Source of the DNA: UBA6623 sp965226435
GTDB taxonomy: Bacteria; Acidobacteriota; Terriglobia; Bryobacterales; UBA6623
DNA length: 64,000 nucleotides
NCBI GenBank assembly: GCA_965226435.1
Contig: CBDDCY010000013.1
Coordinates: 744,001-808,000 of the forward strand
Reading direction: 5' to 3'
In this document: positions 8,816-17,561 of the stretch, piece after piece
How the letters are laid out: every line of letters starts with the position of its first letter
Numbering within the stretch: the stretch's first letter is position 1
Program-made: the position numbers and the translations under genes
The notes under the pieces: model-generated
Seen by the model: the letters and a program-made list of their open reading frames with translations, nothing else
Database searches by the model: none
Told to the model about the DNA's origin: nothing

Positions 8816-8832
8816 TCCTCGTGATCAAAATT
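8816..8832. repeat. 17-bp direct repeat, right flank of IS dimer
   Basis: The third copy of TCCTCGTGATCAAAATT; single-copy host sequence begins after it. Confidence 0.8.
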
Positions 8833-8968
8833 TCTCCAAGACCCAGCGTTTGCGGGCATGATTTCATAGCTCGGCACGGGCGCGGAGGCCGCACGCCTGA
8901 ACACGCGCCGTTTCCGGGCGGATGGCGATGTTACAATCGTCCGTTGCCGAGACTCGCGCCAAAGTCCT

Positions 8969-10471
8969 ATGTTTCGCAAGATCCTGATCGCTAATCGCGG
9001 AGAGATCGCCGTACGAGTGATCCGTACGTGCCGGGAGATGGGAATCCCGACGGTCGCGGTCTTTTCCGACGTCGACCGAGCCGCCCGGCATGTCCGGATG
9101 GCCGACGAGGCGGTGCGGATCGGCCCGCCCCCGGCGACGGAGAGTTACCTCTCGATTGACCGCATTTTGAAGGCCGCGGAGAAAACAGGCGCCGATGCCT
9201 TGCATCCCGGCTATGGATTCTTGAGCGAGAACGCGGATTTTGCCGAAGCCTGCGAACGCGCCGGGGTTAAGTTCATTGGTCCCAGTCCTCGCGCGATGCG
9301 CTTGATGGGATCGAAGACCCGCGCCCGCGAGACCGTCGCGGCGGCCGGCGTGCCGCTGGTTCCCGGCACCATGAGCGCTGTCGAAGATCCCGACGAGGCG
9401 CTTGAGAGCGCCGCCGAAATCGGTTTTCCGGTGATGCTCAAGGCCGCGGCGGGAGGAGGCGGCAAGGGGATGCGCCTCGTGCGCACGGCTCGCGAATGGG
9501 AGTCCTGTTTCGCCCAAGCGCGCGGCGAGGCCTTGTCGGCCTTCGGGAACGGCGACATCTACGTTGAAAAGGCGATTGAGACGCCAAGGCATGTCGAGGT
9601 GCAAATTCTGGCCGACGAGCACGGCCATGTCATTCACCTGGGCGAGCGCGAGTGCTCGCTACAACGTCGACATCAAAAAGTCGTCGAGGAAACGCCCTCG
9701 CCGCTGGTCGATCCCGAACCCGCCGTGCGCGACAAGCTAACCGCCACCGCCGTGCGCGCCGCCGCCGCGGCCGGCTACAGCAATGCCGGCACGGTGGAAT
9801 TCCTGATGGATGGCGACCGCAATTTCTATTTTCTGGAAATGAATACGCGGCTGCAGGTAGAGCATCCGGTAACGGAGATGGTGACCGGCTTGGACTTGGT
9901 CAAGGAGCAGATTCTGATCGCCGCGGGCGAGCCGTTAGGGTATCGCCAATCCGACATCCATTTCCAAGGCAGCGCGATTGAATGCCGCATCTACGCCGAA
10001 GATCCCGACAACGGCTTTCTGCCCTCCCCGGGTCTGATCACGGCCATCGAGCGGCCCTCGGGTTCGGGGGTGCGAGTGGATTCCGGCGCCGACGCGGGTT
10101 GGCGGGTGCCGCTTGAATACGATCCGCTGATCGCCAAGCTGGCCGTCTGGGCGCCGACGCGGCCGGAGGCGATTGCGCGGCTGCGGGGGGCCTTGGCCGA
10201 GTACCATATCGCCGGGATTCGCACGACCATCGGATTCTTCCGCGACCTTGTGGAAGACCCCGCGTTTTGTGCCGGCGTCATCGATACCGGGTTTATCGAA
10301 CGCTTTTTGTCGAACCGGCCGGGGGCCGCGGAGTCCGGCGTTGACGGGGAAGAAGAAGCGGCGATCTTGGCGGCTGGACTGCGTTTTCGAAGCATGACCA
10401 ACGCGCCCGACAGGTCTCGCGCCGCCTTAAGCGCCTGGCGCTCCGCCGCGAAACAAGCGTCGTTGCGATAG
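8969..10471 (+). CDS. accC: Biotin carboxylase subunit of an acyl-CoA carboxylase
   Basis: A 500-residue ATP-grasp enzyme that carboxylates biotin with bicarbonate and ATP, supplying an acetyl- or propionyl-CoA carboxylase. It begins with the family signature FRKILIANRGEIAVRVIRT. The glycine-rich ATP loop AGGGGKGMR lies near residue 160, and the metal and bicarbonate site appears as EMNTRLQVEHP near 290. The C-terminal carboxylase domain is present, with a tail of about 50 residues beyond the AccC core. The biotin carrier gene follows after 49 bases, so the two are likely one operon. No carboxyltransferase gene is nearby, so which acyl-CoA is used is open. Confidence 0.93.
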   Translation: MFRKILIANRGEIAVRVIRTCREMGIPTVAVFSDVDRAARHVRMADEAVRIGPPPATESYLSIDRILKAAEKTGADALHPGYGFLSENADFAEACERAGVKFIGPSPRAMRLMGSKTRARETVAAAGVPLVPGTMSAVEDPDEALESAAEIGFPVMLKAAAGGGGKGMRLVRTAREWESCFAQARGEALSAFGNGDIYVEKAIETPRHVEVQILADEHGHVIHLGERECSLQRRHQKVVEETPSPLVDPEPAVRDKLTATAVRAAAAAGYSNAGTVEFLMDGDRNFYFLEMNTRLQVEHPVTEMVTGLDLVKEQILIAAGEPLGYRQSDIHFQGSAIECRIYAEDPDNGFLPSPGLITAIERPSGSGVRVDSGADAGWRVPLEYDPLIAKLAVWAPTRPEAIARLRGALAEYHIAGIRTTIGFFRDLVEDPAFCAGVIDTGFIERFLSNRPGAAESGVDGEEEAAILAAGLRFRSMTNAPDRSRAALSAWRSAAKQASLR

Positions 10472-10520
10472 CCATGGGTTTTCGGCTTGCACCGCCCCAT
10501 TGGGGCGGCTCGTGAGGAGC

Positions 10521-11021
10521 ATGAAACTGATCGTCGAGTTGGAGGGTGTCGAGCGCGAACTGGCCATGGATGCCGGAACGCCTGAATCGCCCTGCTCCTT
10601 CACCATTGACGGCACCGAGCACGTCGCCGATGTCGAAGCCGTCGGAGCTGACGCCTACTCGATTCTCATCGGCCACAAGAGTTTCGAGGTGCGCTTCGAA
10701 ACGGTCGCGGGCCGGGAGTTCGCCAACGTCAACGGGCGGCGATTCGCTGTCGCCGTGCGCGACCCGCGCCGTTTTTCCGCGAGAAGATCCGGGCTCTTCG
10801 CCGAGGGTCGTCAGGAAGTCGCTTCCCCGATGCCGGGCAAGCTGATCGATGTCTTGGTCGCCGCCGGAGACGACGTAGAGGCTGGCCAGGGATTGGCCAT
10901 CGTCGAGGCCATGAAGATGCAAAATGAGATCCGCTCGCCAAAAACCGGCAAGGTGACCGCGTTGCCGATCGACAAAGGAGCATCGGTCGCCGCCGGAGAC
11001 GTCTTGGCTGTGGTGGAATGA
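10521..11021 (+). CDS. Biotin carboxyl carrier protein
   Basis: A 166-residue carrier with a C-terminal biotinyl domain. The acceptor lysine is K132 in EAMKMQNE, inside the usual MPGKLIDVLVAAGDDVEAGQ hammerhead fold. The first 90 residues form a domain like the N-terminal part of carriers from acyl-CoA and oxaloacetate carboxylases. The start is the ATG at 10521 behind GAGGAG; an in-frame upstream ATG at 10500 has no such site. It works with the biotin carboxylase just upstream. Confidence 0.9.
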   Translation: MKLIVELEGVERELAMDAGTPESPCSFTIDGTEHVADVEAVGADAYSILIGHKSFEVRFETVAGREFANVNGRRFAVAVRDPRRFSARRSGLFAEGRQEVASPMPGKLIDVLVAAGDDVEAGQGLAIVEAMKMQNEIRSPKTGKVTALPIDKGASVAAGDVLAVVE

Positions 11022-11030
11022 AGGGACGCG

Positions 11031-11804
11031 ATGAAGCCGAATCCCGATTGTCCCCACTGTGACGGCACCGGTTGGAAGCAGGTTGTCAACGACGGCGTCG
11101 AGGCGGTCGAACGGTGTGATTGCTTTCAGAGTGAACGAGGGGACACGCTGGTCTCGCGGGCGCAAATCCCGGAGCGATTTCGCGAGGCCGATTTTGATAA
11201 CTTTTCTCCGGGCAGCCCGCGCGAAAACCCGATTGCCCACGAAGCCCTGATCAAGGTGATGCTGGGGGCGAAGGCCTACGCCCGCGATTACCCCTCGTTG
11301 TCGCAATTAGGCCTGCTGCTTCAAGGGGGCACCGGCGTCGGCAAGACGCATCTGGCAACGGCGGTGTTGCGGCAATTGCTGTCGCGGGGCTTTGAGTGCG
11401 TCTTTTTTGACTACCAAACTTTGCTTGACCGAATTCGCCAGAGTTACAATCCAACCGCCGGGGCCGCCGACAAACAAGCCTACCGCGCGGCCCTTGACAC
11501 CGAAGTTGTCTTGATTGACGATCTGGGATCCCATCGCGTCACCGATTGGGTGGAAGACACAGTCACCGCGATCATTAACCACCGCTACAACGAGCGCAAG
11601 GCTCTGATCGTGACAACCAATCTTCCCGATCCCGTCCTGGGAGACAGTAGCGTCGAGAAAGACGCGATAGGAAAGTACAGCGTCAAGGATACCCTCGCCG
11701 ACCGCATAGGAGCCCGCGCGCGTTCGCGTATTTACGAGATGTGCCGAGTTATCCAGGTTCCCGGACGAGACTACCGGTTGCGAAACGTTGGGGTTCCGCG
11801 GTAG
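11031..11804 (+). CDS. DnaC/IstB-like AAA+ ATPase
   Basis: A 257-residue ATPase of the DnaC helicase-loader type. An N-terminal cysteine cluster (CPHCDGTGW then RCDCF) suggests a zinc site, as in primosomal DnaC/DnaI-like proteins. Walker A is GGTGVGKTH near residue 103, Walker B is VVLIDDLGS, and a sensor-like TTNLP lies near 205. It starts ten bases after the carrier-protein gene and may be co-transcribed. It is not next to any IS21-type transposase, so a chromosomal helicase loader is more likely than a transposition helper. Confidence 0.85.
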   Translation: MKPNPDCPHCDGTGWKQVVNDGVEAVERCDCFQSERGDTLVSRAQIPERFREADFDNFSPGSPRENPIAHEALIKVMLGAKAYARDYPSLSQLGLLLQGGTGVGKTHLATAVLRQLLSRGFECVFFDYQTLLDRIRQSYNPTAGAADKQAYRAALDTEVVLIDDLGSHRVTDWVEDTVTAIINHRYNERKALIVTTNLPDPVLGDSSVEKDAIGKYSVKDTLADRIGARARSRIYEMCRVIQVPGRDYRLRNVGVPR

Positions 11805-12122
11805 TCGCCCGCTCCGGTCCTCGCCGCGGCCGACGGCCGCGAGGCGTTGAGGCTGATTGACGGTCAAGTCATCGACCTGGTCATCACCGACATCGTCATG
11901 CCGGAACAAGACAGTTTCGAGGTTTTGGAGCGGTTGCGCCAAACTCGTTCCACGATTCCAGTGATCGCGATCTCGGGAGGAGGAGCCATGGACGGCCGCC
12001 ATTACTTGGCGGTGGCCGAGCAACTCGGCGTGCGGCGGACGTTCGCCAAACCCTTCGACCTCGATGAGTTCACCCGCGCGGTCACTGAAATCGTTCCGCT
12101 CGACATTCCCGTCGGGTCTTAG
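11805..12122 (+). pseudogene. Response-regulator receiver domain lacking its N-terminus
   Basis: Directly after the stop of the ATPase gene the frame reads VLAAADGREALRLIDG, then DLVITDIVMPEQDSFEVLERLR, PVIAISGGG and FAKPFDLDEFTRAV. These are receiver strands from the second helix onward, with the phospho-acceptor D in ITDIVMPEQD and the conserved K in FAKPF. The first 28 or so residues, with the acidic pair that binds magnesium, are missing. The first possible start is a TTG at 11847, inside the fold. I read it as a remnant left by a deletion that joined it to the upstream gene. Confidence 0.75.
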
Positions 12123-12201
12123 CCGCCCGCGGCAAAGTGTGTTCGCCCGAAAAAGTCGGCCGGCTTTCGTTTGTCGAACCACTTCGTTTCCAACACCACC
12201 T

Positions 12202-12936
12202 TCAGGCGAATTGCTGTAGCGAAGGCGTGATAATCAGCTCCGGCACCGTCGCGCGCGGCGGGAGCGTCGCCACGAAAAGCGCGGCGTGGGCGAGATCCTC
12301 GGGCTGCAACATCACGGCGCGCTTTTCCGCCGGCGGCACGACCGGCCGGTCATCGAGAATCGGGGTATTCACCTCTCCGGGACAGATATTGCAAGAGCGA
12401 ATTCCGTTCTCCCCTTCTTCGAGCCCGACCATGAGACTCAACGCCGCCGCGCCGAACTTGGAAGCGCTATACGCGGTCCCGCCGAGCACGCTGGCCCGTA
12501 CGCCCGCCACCGAAGTCACGTTGATGATGAGGCCGTCGCGACGCCGGCGCATGTGAGGAAGCACGGCGTGAATCGAGTGAAACACCCCTCGCAGGTTGAC
12601 GTCGACGATCCGGTCGAAGTCTTCGGGTGATAGTTCGTGGAGAGCGCGCTTGGCCACATTCGTGCCGGCGTTGTTGACCAGAATGTCGACTCCGCCCAGC
12701 ACCTGCTCGGCCTTTTCCGCAGCCTCGCGCACAGCGTCACGGTCCGCCACGTCGACGGCATGCGGCAGCAAGCGCTCAGCGGCTTCCGCGGCCTTGTCGC
12801 GGGCACGCTCGAGCTTGTCGAGGTTGCGGCCCCAGGTCACGACTGTCGCGCCTTCTCGGGCAAAACAGGCCGCCACGGCCTCTCCGATACCGCTGCCCGC
12901 GCCAGTGACAATCACGCCCTTGCCTTCCAGTTTCAT
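12202..12936 (-). CDS. Short-chain dehydrogenase/reductase
   Basis: A 244-residue SDR oxidoreductase. The NAD(P)-binding motif is GAGSGIG near residue 12, NNAG appears near 88, and the catalytic serine and YxxxK are seen in NVTSVAGVRASVLGGTAYSA with SKFGA following. The arginine at position 37 (GRNLDKLERA) hints at NADP preference. Length is typical. It is a single gene facing the degraded receiver gene; nothing near indicates the substrate. Confidence 0.88.
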   Translation of the reverse strand: MKLEGKGVIVTGAGSGIGEAVAACFAREGATVVTWGRNLDKLERARDKAAEAAERLLPHAVDVADRDAVREAAEKAEQVLGGVDILVNNAGTNVAKRALHELSPEDFDRIVDVNLRGVFHSIHAVLPHMRRRRDGLIINVTSVAGVRASVLGGTAYSASKFGAAALSLMVGLEEGENGIRSCNICPGEVNTPILDDRPVVPPAEKRAVMLQPEDLAHAALFVATLPPRATVPELIITPSLQQFA

Positions 12937-13094
12937 ACTTTATCCCTTCCCTTTGACGGTCCCAGACGTTTGGGGAGTATATCAAGATATCGGGAAAGCC
13001 GGGCGAAGGCGAGACAGCCCGGTGTAATGAATGGGCAGCGCGCCCAATCGGGATGCAGCTTCCCTGACAAGTCGACTCGAATCGACGAGAAGGC

Positions 13095-13391
13095 CTACGC
13101 AGCGGTCCGCAGTTTGTACTTCTTGATCGCAACGGCGACGTTGCCTTTTATGCAGCGCACCGTCACCCCCTGGACAACAAGATTGACGTCGGGCCCTTTC
13201 CCCAAAGCGGATCCCATTCGCACCACAAGCTCGATGCGCCTGCCTACTTTGAGATCTTCTTCCGCATGGAATAGAACGCCGCGACGGCTGATGTTCAGTG
13301 TACGGCCGGCCCCAACGACAGGACCGGCTGTGCCTCGGATCTTGTACTCGAGCGGTCGATGTATCTCGTATCTGTTTGGGCGCTCCAGCAT
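13095..13391 (-). CDS. PilZ-domain protein
   Basis: A 98-residue single-domain protein. The motif NISRRG (N-x-S-x-x-G) near residue 33 is the second half of the cyclic-di-GMP site of PilZ domains. The first half is atypical: RYEIHR spaces the arginines by four instead of three residues. Cyclic-di-GMP binding is therefore plausible but not certain. The rest (GVLFHAEEDLKVGRRIELVVRM) matches the PilZ barrel. The IS630 element begins 33 bases upstream of the start and may have cut the promoter. Confidence 0.8.
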   Translation of the reverse strand: MLERPNRYEIHRPLEYKIRGTAGPVVGAGRTLNISRRGVLFHAEEDLKVGRRIELVVRMGSALGKGPDVNLVVQGVTVRCIKGNVAVAIKKYKLRTAA

Positions 13392-13479
13392 CTCTGTACT
13401 TAGTTTTGTACAAGTAGAACCCTATTGAGTCTCGCAAAATAAAGTGACACCTTTTTGGGGTACGTACGTCTTTGTATGT

Positions 13480-14495
13480 ATGGGAAATACAAAAGGCGTA
13501 CGGCGGGATTTCGAGGCCCTGGAGAAGCGCCGTTTCAAAGCGATCCGGTTGGTCGAGCAAGGCTGTAGTCAGTCCGAGACAGCGAGGCGATTGAAGGTCG
13601 CGCGGCAAAGCGTCAGCGAGTGGCTGCGACGATACCGGCGTGACGGCGAAGCCGGGTTGCGCCAGGCCGGCCGCGCCGGCCGTAAGCCGCTGTTGGACGC
13701 CGCGCAGCTCGAACGCCTCGAGGCGTTGCTGCTGGAAGGCCCCGAGGCGCACGGCTTCCCGACGCCGCTGTGGAGCTGTCCGCGGGTCGCTCGTCTGATC
13801 GGAGACGAGTTCGGCGTGCGCTATCACGAGGGCCATGTCTGGAAGATCCCGCGGGCGCTCGGTTGGAGCCCGCAACGGCCCGTCGGCAAAGCGCGGGAGC
13901 GCAACGAAGAGGCCATCCGCGGCTGGCAGCGCAAGACTTGGCCGGCCATTAAAAAAAAGCCCGCAAAGAAGAACGTACGATCGTCTTCATCGACGAAAGC
14001 GGATTGAGTCAGAAGCCGCATCGTTGCCGCACCTGGGCGCCGCGCGGCGAGACACCGGTGTTGGAGTTCAACTTCAACTGGGACAAGCTGTCGGTGTCGG
14101 CCGGGCTGACGTTGCGCAACTTTTACTTCCGGCTCTATCCCGGCGCGATCGGCGAGTTGGAGGTCATCGACTTCCTGAAGGCTTTGCTGCGCCACATCGA
14201 CGGCCCACTGCTGATCGTCTGGGACCGGCTGCCGGCGCACCGCAGCCGCCTGGTGCGGGAGTTCATCCAGCTCTCCGAGGATCACATCGCAACGGAGTAC
14301 TTGCCGCCCTATGCGCCGGAGTTGAACCCGGTGGAATACATTTGGGCGTACTGGAAGCAGCACGAGTTGCCCAACGTCTGCCCGAAGGACTACTGGGAAC
14401 TCGACGAGCGCGCCCGCAAAGCGCTGCGGCGAATGCGCCGCAAACCGCGCTTGATTACCGCTTTCTGGAAACAGTCTTCTCTTTGTCTCGATTGA
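13480..14495 (+). CDS. IS630-type transposase made by -1 frameshifting (two frames)
   Basis: Frame one starts at ATG 13480 and encodes a helix-turn-helix half (GCSQSETARRLKVARQSVSEW and a winged second domain ending GWSPQRPVGKARER). At A8 (13951-13958) the ribosome must slip back one base to read on as KKARKEERTIVFIDESG, the catalytic half. Its DDE residues are D in FIDES, D in VWDRLPAHRS and E in LNPVEYIWAY. Without the shift, frame one stops at 14007 and frame two has no start until an internal codon at 14004. A-run frameshifting is common in IS630 elements. Confidence 0.88.
13951..13958 (+). promoter_or_regulatory. A8 slippery site for -1 frameshift
   Basis: Eight adenines followed by GCCC, exactly where the two transposase frames must be joined. 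In the decayed copy at 31 kb the run is broken by a T. Confidence 0.7.
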
Positions 14496-14683
14496 CAGTA
14501 TATTATGCGAGACTCAGTAAGCACAATAGAACTATCGGCCTAATTAATGAGTACCAAGGTACTAAGAACGGTGGCGAGACGCCTTCGGGGAGTTCTTTCG
14601 GGGGCAAGGTCACAAAGGATTGCATCGCCGGCGGCGAACGGATATTCTATCCGTGCCGGGACGTCGACAAGAATCTCGTCTGT

Positions 14684-16108
14684 ATGCGACTCTCACCAAG
14701 CATTGTATTGTGCGCCGGGCTGGTCGGCTTGGTAGGGTGCGATCAGTTGAGCGCGGAAGAATGGCCCCGTTTCCGGGGTCCGAATGGGTCCGGAGTGTCA
14801 ACAGCCGGCCACGCCCTTCCCGAGTCGGTTGATCCGGCGACACACCTGCTCTGGCGCGTCGAAGTTCCTCCCTCGTTGTCTTCACCCGTAGTGTCCCAAG
14901 GCCGAATATTTCTAACCGCCCACGAAGGCGACCGCCGAGTCCTGTTGTGCATTGCTTCCAAAACCGGCAAGACCCTATGGAAGCGAGAGACCGTCGCCCC
15001 GCGAGAAGAACATCGGTATATCCACGGACCCGCCACCCCGTCGCCGGCGGCCGATCAAGACAGCGTCTATGCTTTTTACCCCGACTACGGACTCGTCTCC
15101 TACGACTTTACCGGGACGCTGAAGTGGAAGGTTCCGCTGGGTCCCTTCTCCAGCCAGCACGGCTTAACGGGGTCGCCGATTCTCGCGGGCGACTATCTCG
15201 TTCTTCTCATCGACCAAGTCTCCGATTCCCACGTCGCCGCCTACGACCGCGCCAACGGCCGCCTGGCATGGAAGACCGCCCGTCCGGACATGTTTGGAGG
15301 TTACTCGACGCCCATCGTCCGAGAAGTCCGTGCGGGAGAACTCGAGGTCGTCGTTTCCGGGGCGTCCGAGCTTACCGCCTACAACGTGAACACTGGAGAA
15401 AGGGTTTGGTGGTTTCAAGGCATTTCCCGCCAACCGAAAGCAGGGCCGCTGTTGACCCCGAACACGGTCTACGTAAACCGGCCCAAGACCGACTTGGGCG
15501 GTAATACATTCGACTTCGCGGCGATCGTAGCGCGCCGAGATCGAAACCGCAACGGAGCGGTCGATCTCGACGAAGTCGACGGAGCCCTGTTGAATCTCGT
15601 GGACTTCGTTGACCGCGTGACCGGCCCAAGGGATGGGAAGGTCGACGTCGAAGAGTACCGCAATCATCTGCGGGAGACTCGCGAGGCGGAGGCATTGCTG
15701 GCGATACGGCTCGGCGACAGCGGCGCGCTGACCCAATCGTCGGTTCGCTGGAAACTGTCGCGATCTCTGCCGGACTCGCCCTCACCGCTGATCCACGGCG
15801 GCGTCCTTTTCCTGTTCAAACACGGCGGAATCGTCACATCGGTGGACGCCGAGACAGGCGAGGTGCTGAAGCGGGGCCGGATCCGGGAGGGAGTCGACTT
15901 TTACTACTCATCCCCCGTGGCCGGCGATGACAAGGTCTATATCGCGAGTGAAACGGGCAAGGTTTCCGTGCTCACCGCGAAAGGCAACTGGGACGTGCTG
16001 TCGACGATTGATCTCGGCGAAGAGATCTACGCCACCCCCGCCATCGCGGACGGGCGCGTCTATGTAAGGACCGCGACGGCCCTGTGGGCTTTCGGGACCG
16101 CGGAATAG
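14684..16108 (+). CDS. PQQ-like beta-propeller lipoprotein with EF-hand insertion
   Basis: A 474-residue exported propeller. The start is ATG 14684; a longer frame upstream belongs to the IS. The N-terminus has a lipobox-like LVGLVGC. Propeller blades show the WxxxLPP- and GxxYW-like repeats (LLWRVEVPPSLSSPVVSQGRIF, GKTLWKRE, GRLAWKT). At about residues 286-330 an insertion carries a canonical EF-hand loop (DRNRNGAVDLDE) and a second, looser one (DGKVDVEE). The tryptophan-rich opening EEWPRFRGPNGSG is common in acidobacterial and planctomycete PQQ-repeat proteins. Whether it binds PQQ or is only structural is unknown. Confidence 0.85.
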   Translation: MRLSPSIVLCAGLVGLVGCDQLSAEEWPRFRGPNGSGVSTAGHALPESVDPATHLLWRVEVPPSLSSPVVSQGRIFLTAHEGDRRVLLCIASKTGKTLWKRETVAPREEHRYIHGPATPSPAADQDSVYAFYPDYGLVSYDFTGTLKWKVPLGPFSSQHGLTGSPILAGDYLVLLIDQVSDSHVAAYDRANGRLAWKTARPDMFGGYSTPIVREVRAGELEVVVSGASELTAYNVNTGERVWWFQGISRQPKAGPLLTPNTVYVNRPKTDLGGNTFDFAAIVARRDRNRNGAVDLDEVDGALLNLVDFVDRVTGPRDGKVDVEEYRNHLRETREAEALLAIRLGDSGALTQSSVRWKLSRSLPDSPSPLIHGGVLFLFKHGGIVTSVDAETGEVLKRGRIREGVDFYYSSPVAGDDKVYIASETGKVSVLTAKGNWDVLSTIDLGEEIYATPAIADGRVYVRTATALWAFGTAE

Positions 16109-16296
16109 GGACGCAATACCCTGCTACCCGGGTCGAACGCGGCGGTGCGCGGACTTACGCCCACGCACCAGCGGCTTGAGCGGCGGACAAGCCAACACTC
16201 GATACAATCGCCAGGCTCGCCATGACGTAGATCCACCGGCTGGGGCACGGGCCGAGCTCGGCCTTCGCCGTTGCATGGAAACGCTTTCGCATCGGA

Positions 16297-17547
16297 TTAC
16301 TTTGCTCCCCGTTGGGCGGGGGATGCGCCCGCCGCCGGGAGGTTGAGAGCACTGCCGCCGTAAAGGTGATCCACTCCCTTGAGGTCCTTCTCTTGTTGCT
16401 TCGCGGTGAGTTGCTTGATGATTTGCCGCTCGCGCCGGAAGTCTTCTCGACGTTTTAACTTGGCGTACACCCGAGCCGGCATGACGTGCGCCGCCATAAA
16501 GTCCGGCTGGGTCGCGACGACTTGCTCAAGCAGGTCGCCAGCCGGTTCCCACTCCCCGCGAGAGTGATGGACCTGCGCCAGAAGATACCGTACGCCATTG
16601 TCGCTTTGTTTCACGGCATAGGCCCGGCGCAGCAACTTTTCGGCGCGGTCGGATTCGCCGTCTTGTTGGTTAAGCCATCCCAGAAAAGCATTGGCGTTGT
16701 AGTCGTTGGGACTGATCGTCAGTTCCGACTCGGAGTGCTTCATGGCCCGTTCGGAATAGCCGGCGTGGAGCAGCGCCACGCCCAATTGCGAGTGCAGCAA
16801 GGGAAGCTCGCTGTTGGCTTGCTCGGCTTGTTGAAGAGTCCGCAGCGCTCCCTGATAGTCTTTCTTGGCCAACTGAACCGACCCGGCGATCAAGCGCGCT
16901 TGGGGCGATTGGTCGGCCGCGAGGGCTTGCTTCACCAATCGATCGGCGGCGTCGACACGCCCGACGCTGATATAAGCCGAGCCAAGCGTGTAGGCGGCGG
17001 ATCGATTCGACGGATCAGCCGCGATGACCTTTTCGAGGGCCGCGATACCGGCGTCCAATTTTTGCAATTTGAGCAGGCAGAGACCGTGTAAATGTCGCGC
17101 CTTGGCGTTGCCCGGTTGCGTGGCGATCACGCCGGAGAGCTGTTTTTCCGCCTCGACGAAACGTCCGAATTGAAAATAGGCCAGGCCCAGAAAATAAGGG
17201 ATGCCGGGATGTCGCGGCGCCGCCGCTCGCGCCCTTTCAAGATTGGCAACAGCTTCTTTGGGCCGGCCGAGCTTGAGGTGGACGAGCGCCAGGTTGGACA
17301 ATGCCTCGACACGATGCGGAGCGGCTTTGAGCGCCTCTTCGTAGGCCCGGCCGGCGCCTTCGAGGTCGCCCTCTTGTTGCAACCGGGCCCCTCGCGTGAA
17401 GGCGTCGGCGGCGGTTTGCGTCAGCGCCGGCTGCAACGTCCCCGATAGAGCCGCCATGAAGCAAAGGCATGCAATCCGACCCGAGACGACGTCGGCAAAC
17501 TCGCCGATACAAGCTGAAACAAAGTCTGCAATCAGGCGTGTCCCCAT
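16297..17547 (-). CDS. Exported tetratricopeptide-repeat protein
   Basis: A 416-residue protein with a hydrophobic export signal (RIACLCFMAALSGTLQPALTQ, residues about 24-44) and about nine TPR units from residue 48 to 370 (for example AYEEALKAAPHRVEALSNLALVHL, in parts). TPR arrays hold protein partners; none can be named. It lies 14 bases downstream of the DUF4038 gene and ends a run of minus-strand genes, so it is likely the last gene of that operon. Confidence 0.85.
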   Translation of the reverse strand: MGTRLIADFVSACIGEFADVVSGRIACLCFMAALSGTLQPALTQTAADAFTRGARLQQEGDLEGAGRAYEEALKAAPHRVEALSNLALVHLKLGRPKEAVANLERARAAAPRHPGIPYFLGLAYFQFGRFVEAEKQLSGVIATQPGNAKARHLHGLCLLKLQKLDAGIAALEKVIAADPSNRSAAYTLGSAYISVGRVDAADRLVKQALAADQSPQARLIAGSVQLAKKDYQGALRTLQQAEQANSELPLLHSQLGVALLHAGYSERAMKHSESELTISPNDYNANAFLGWLNQQDGESDRAEKLLRRAYAVKQSDNGVRYLLAQVHHSRGEWEPAGDLLEQVVATQPDFMAAHVMPARVYAKLKRREDFRRERQIIKQLTAKQQEKDLKGVDHLYGGSALNLPAAGASPAQRGAK

Positions 17548-17561
17548 TCTGTCACGCCGCC

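Larger units (their letters stand above)
13425..14517 (+). mobile_element. IS630-type insertion sequence, complete
   Basis: A 1093-bp element with imperfect terminal inverted repeats (TTGAGTCTCGCAAAATA on the left; CTGAGTCTCGCATAATA read inward from the right), flanked by TA on both sides (13423-13424, 14518-14519). Insertion at TA is the IS630/Tc1 habit. It carries one transposase split over two frames. A decayed partial copy lies at 30832-31525. Confidence 0.88.

Noticed and set aside
13835..16108. A 757-codon frame joining IS630 sequence to the PQQ-type propeller
   Set aside because: Its first 280 residues are the transposase read in a wrong frame. The propeller has its own lipoprotein start at 14684.
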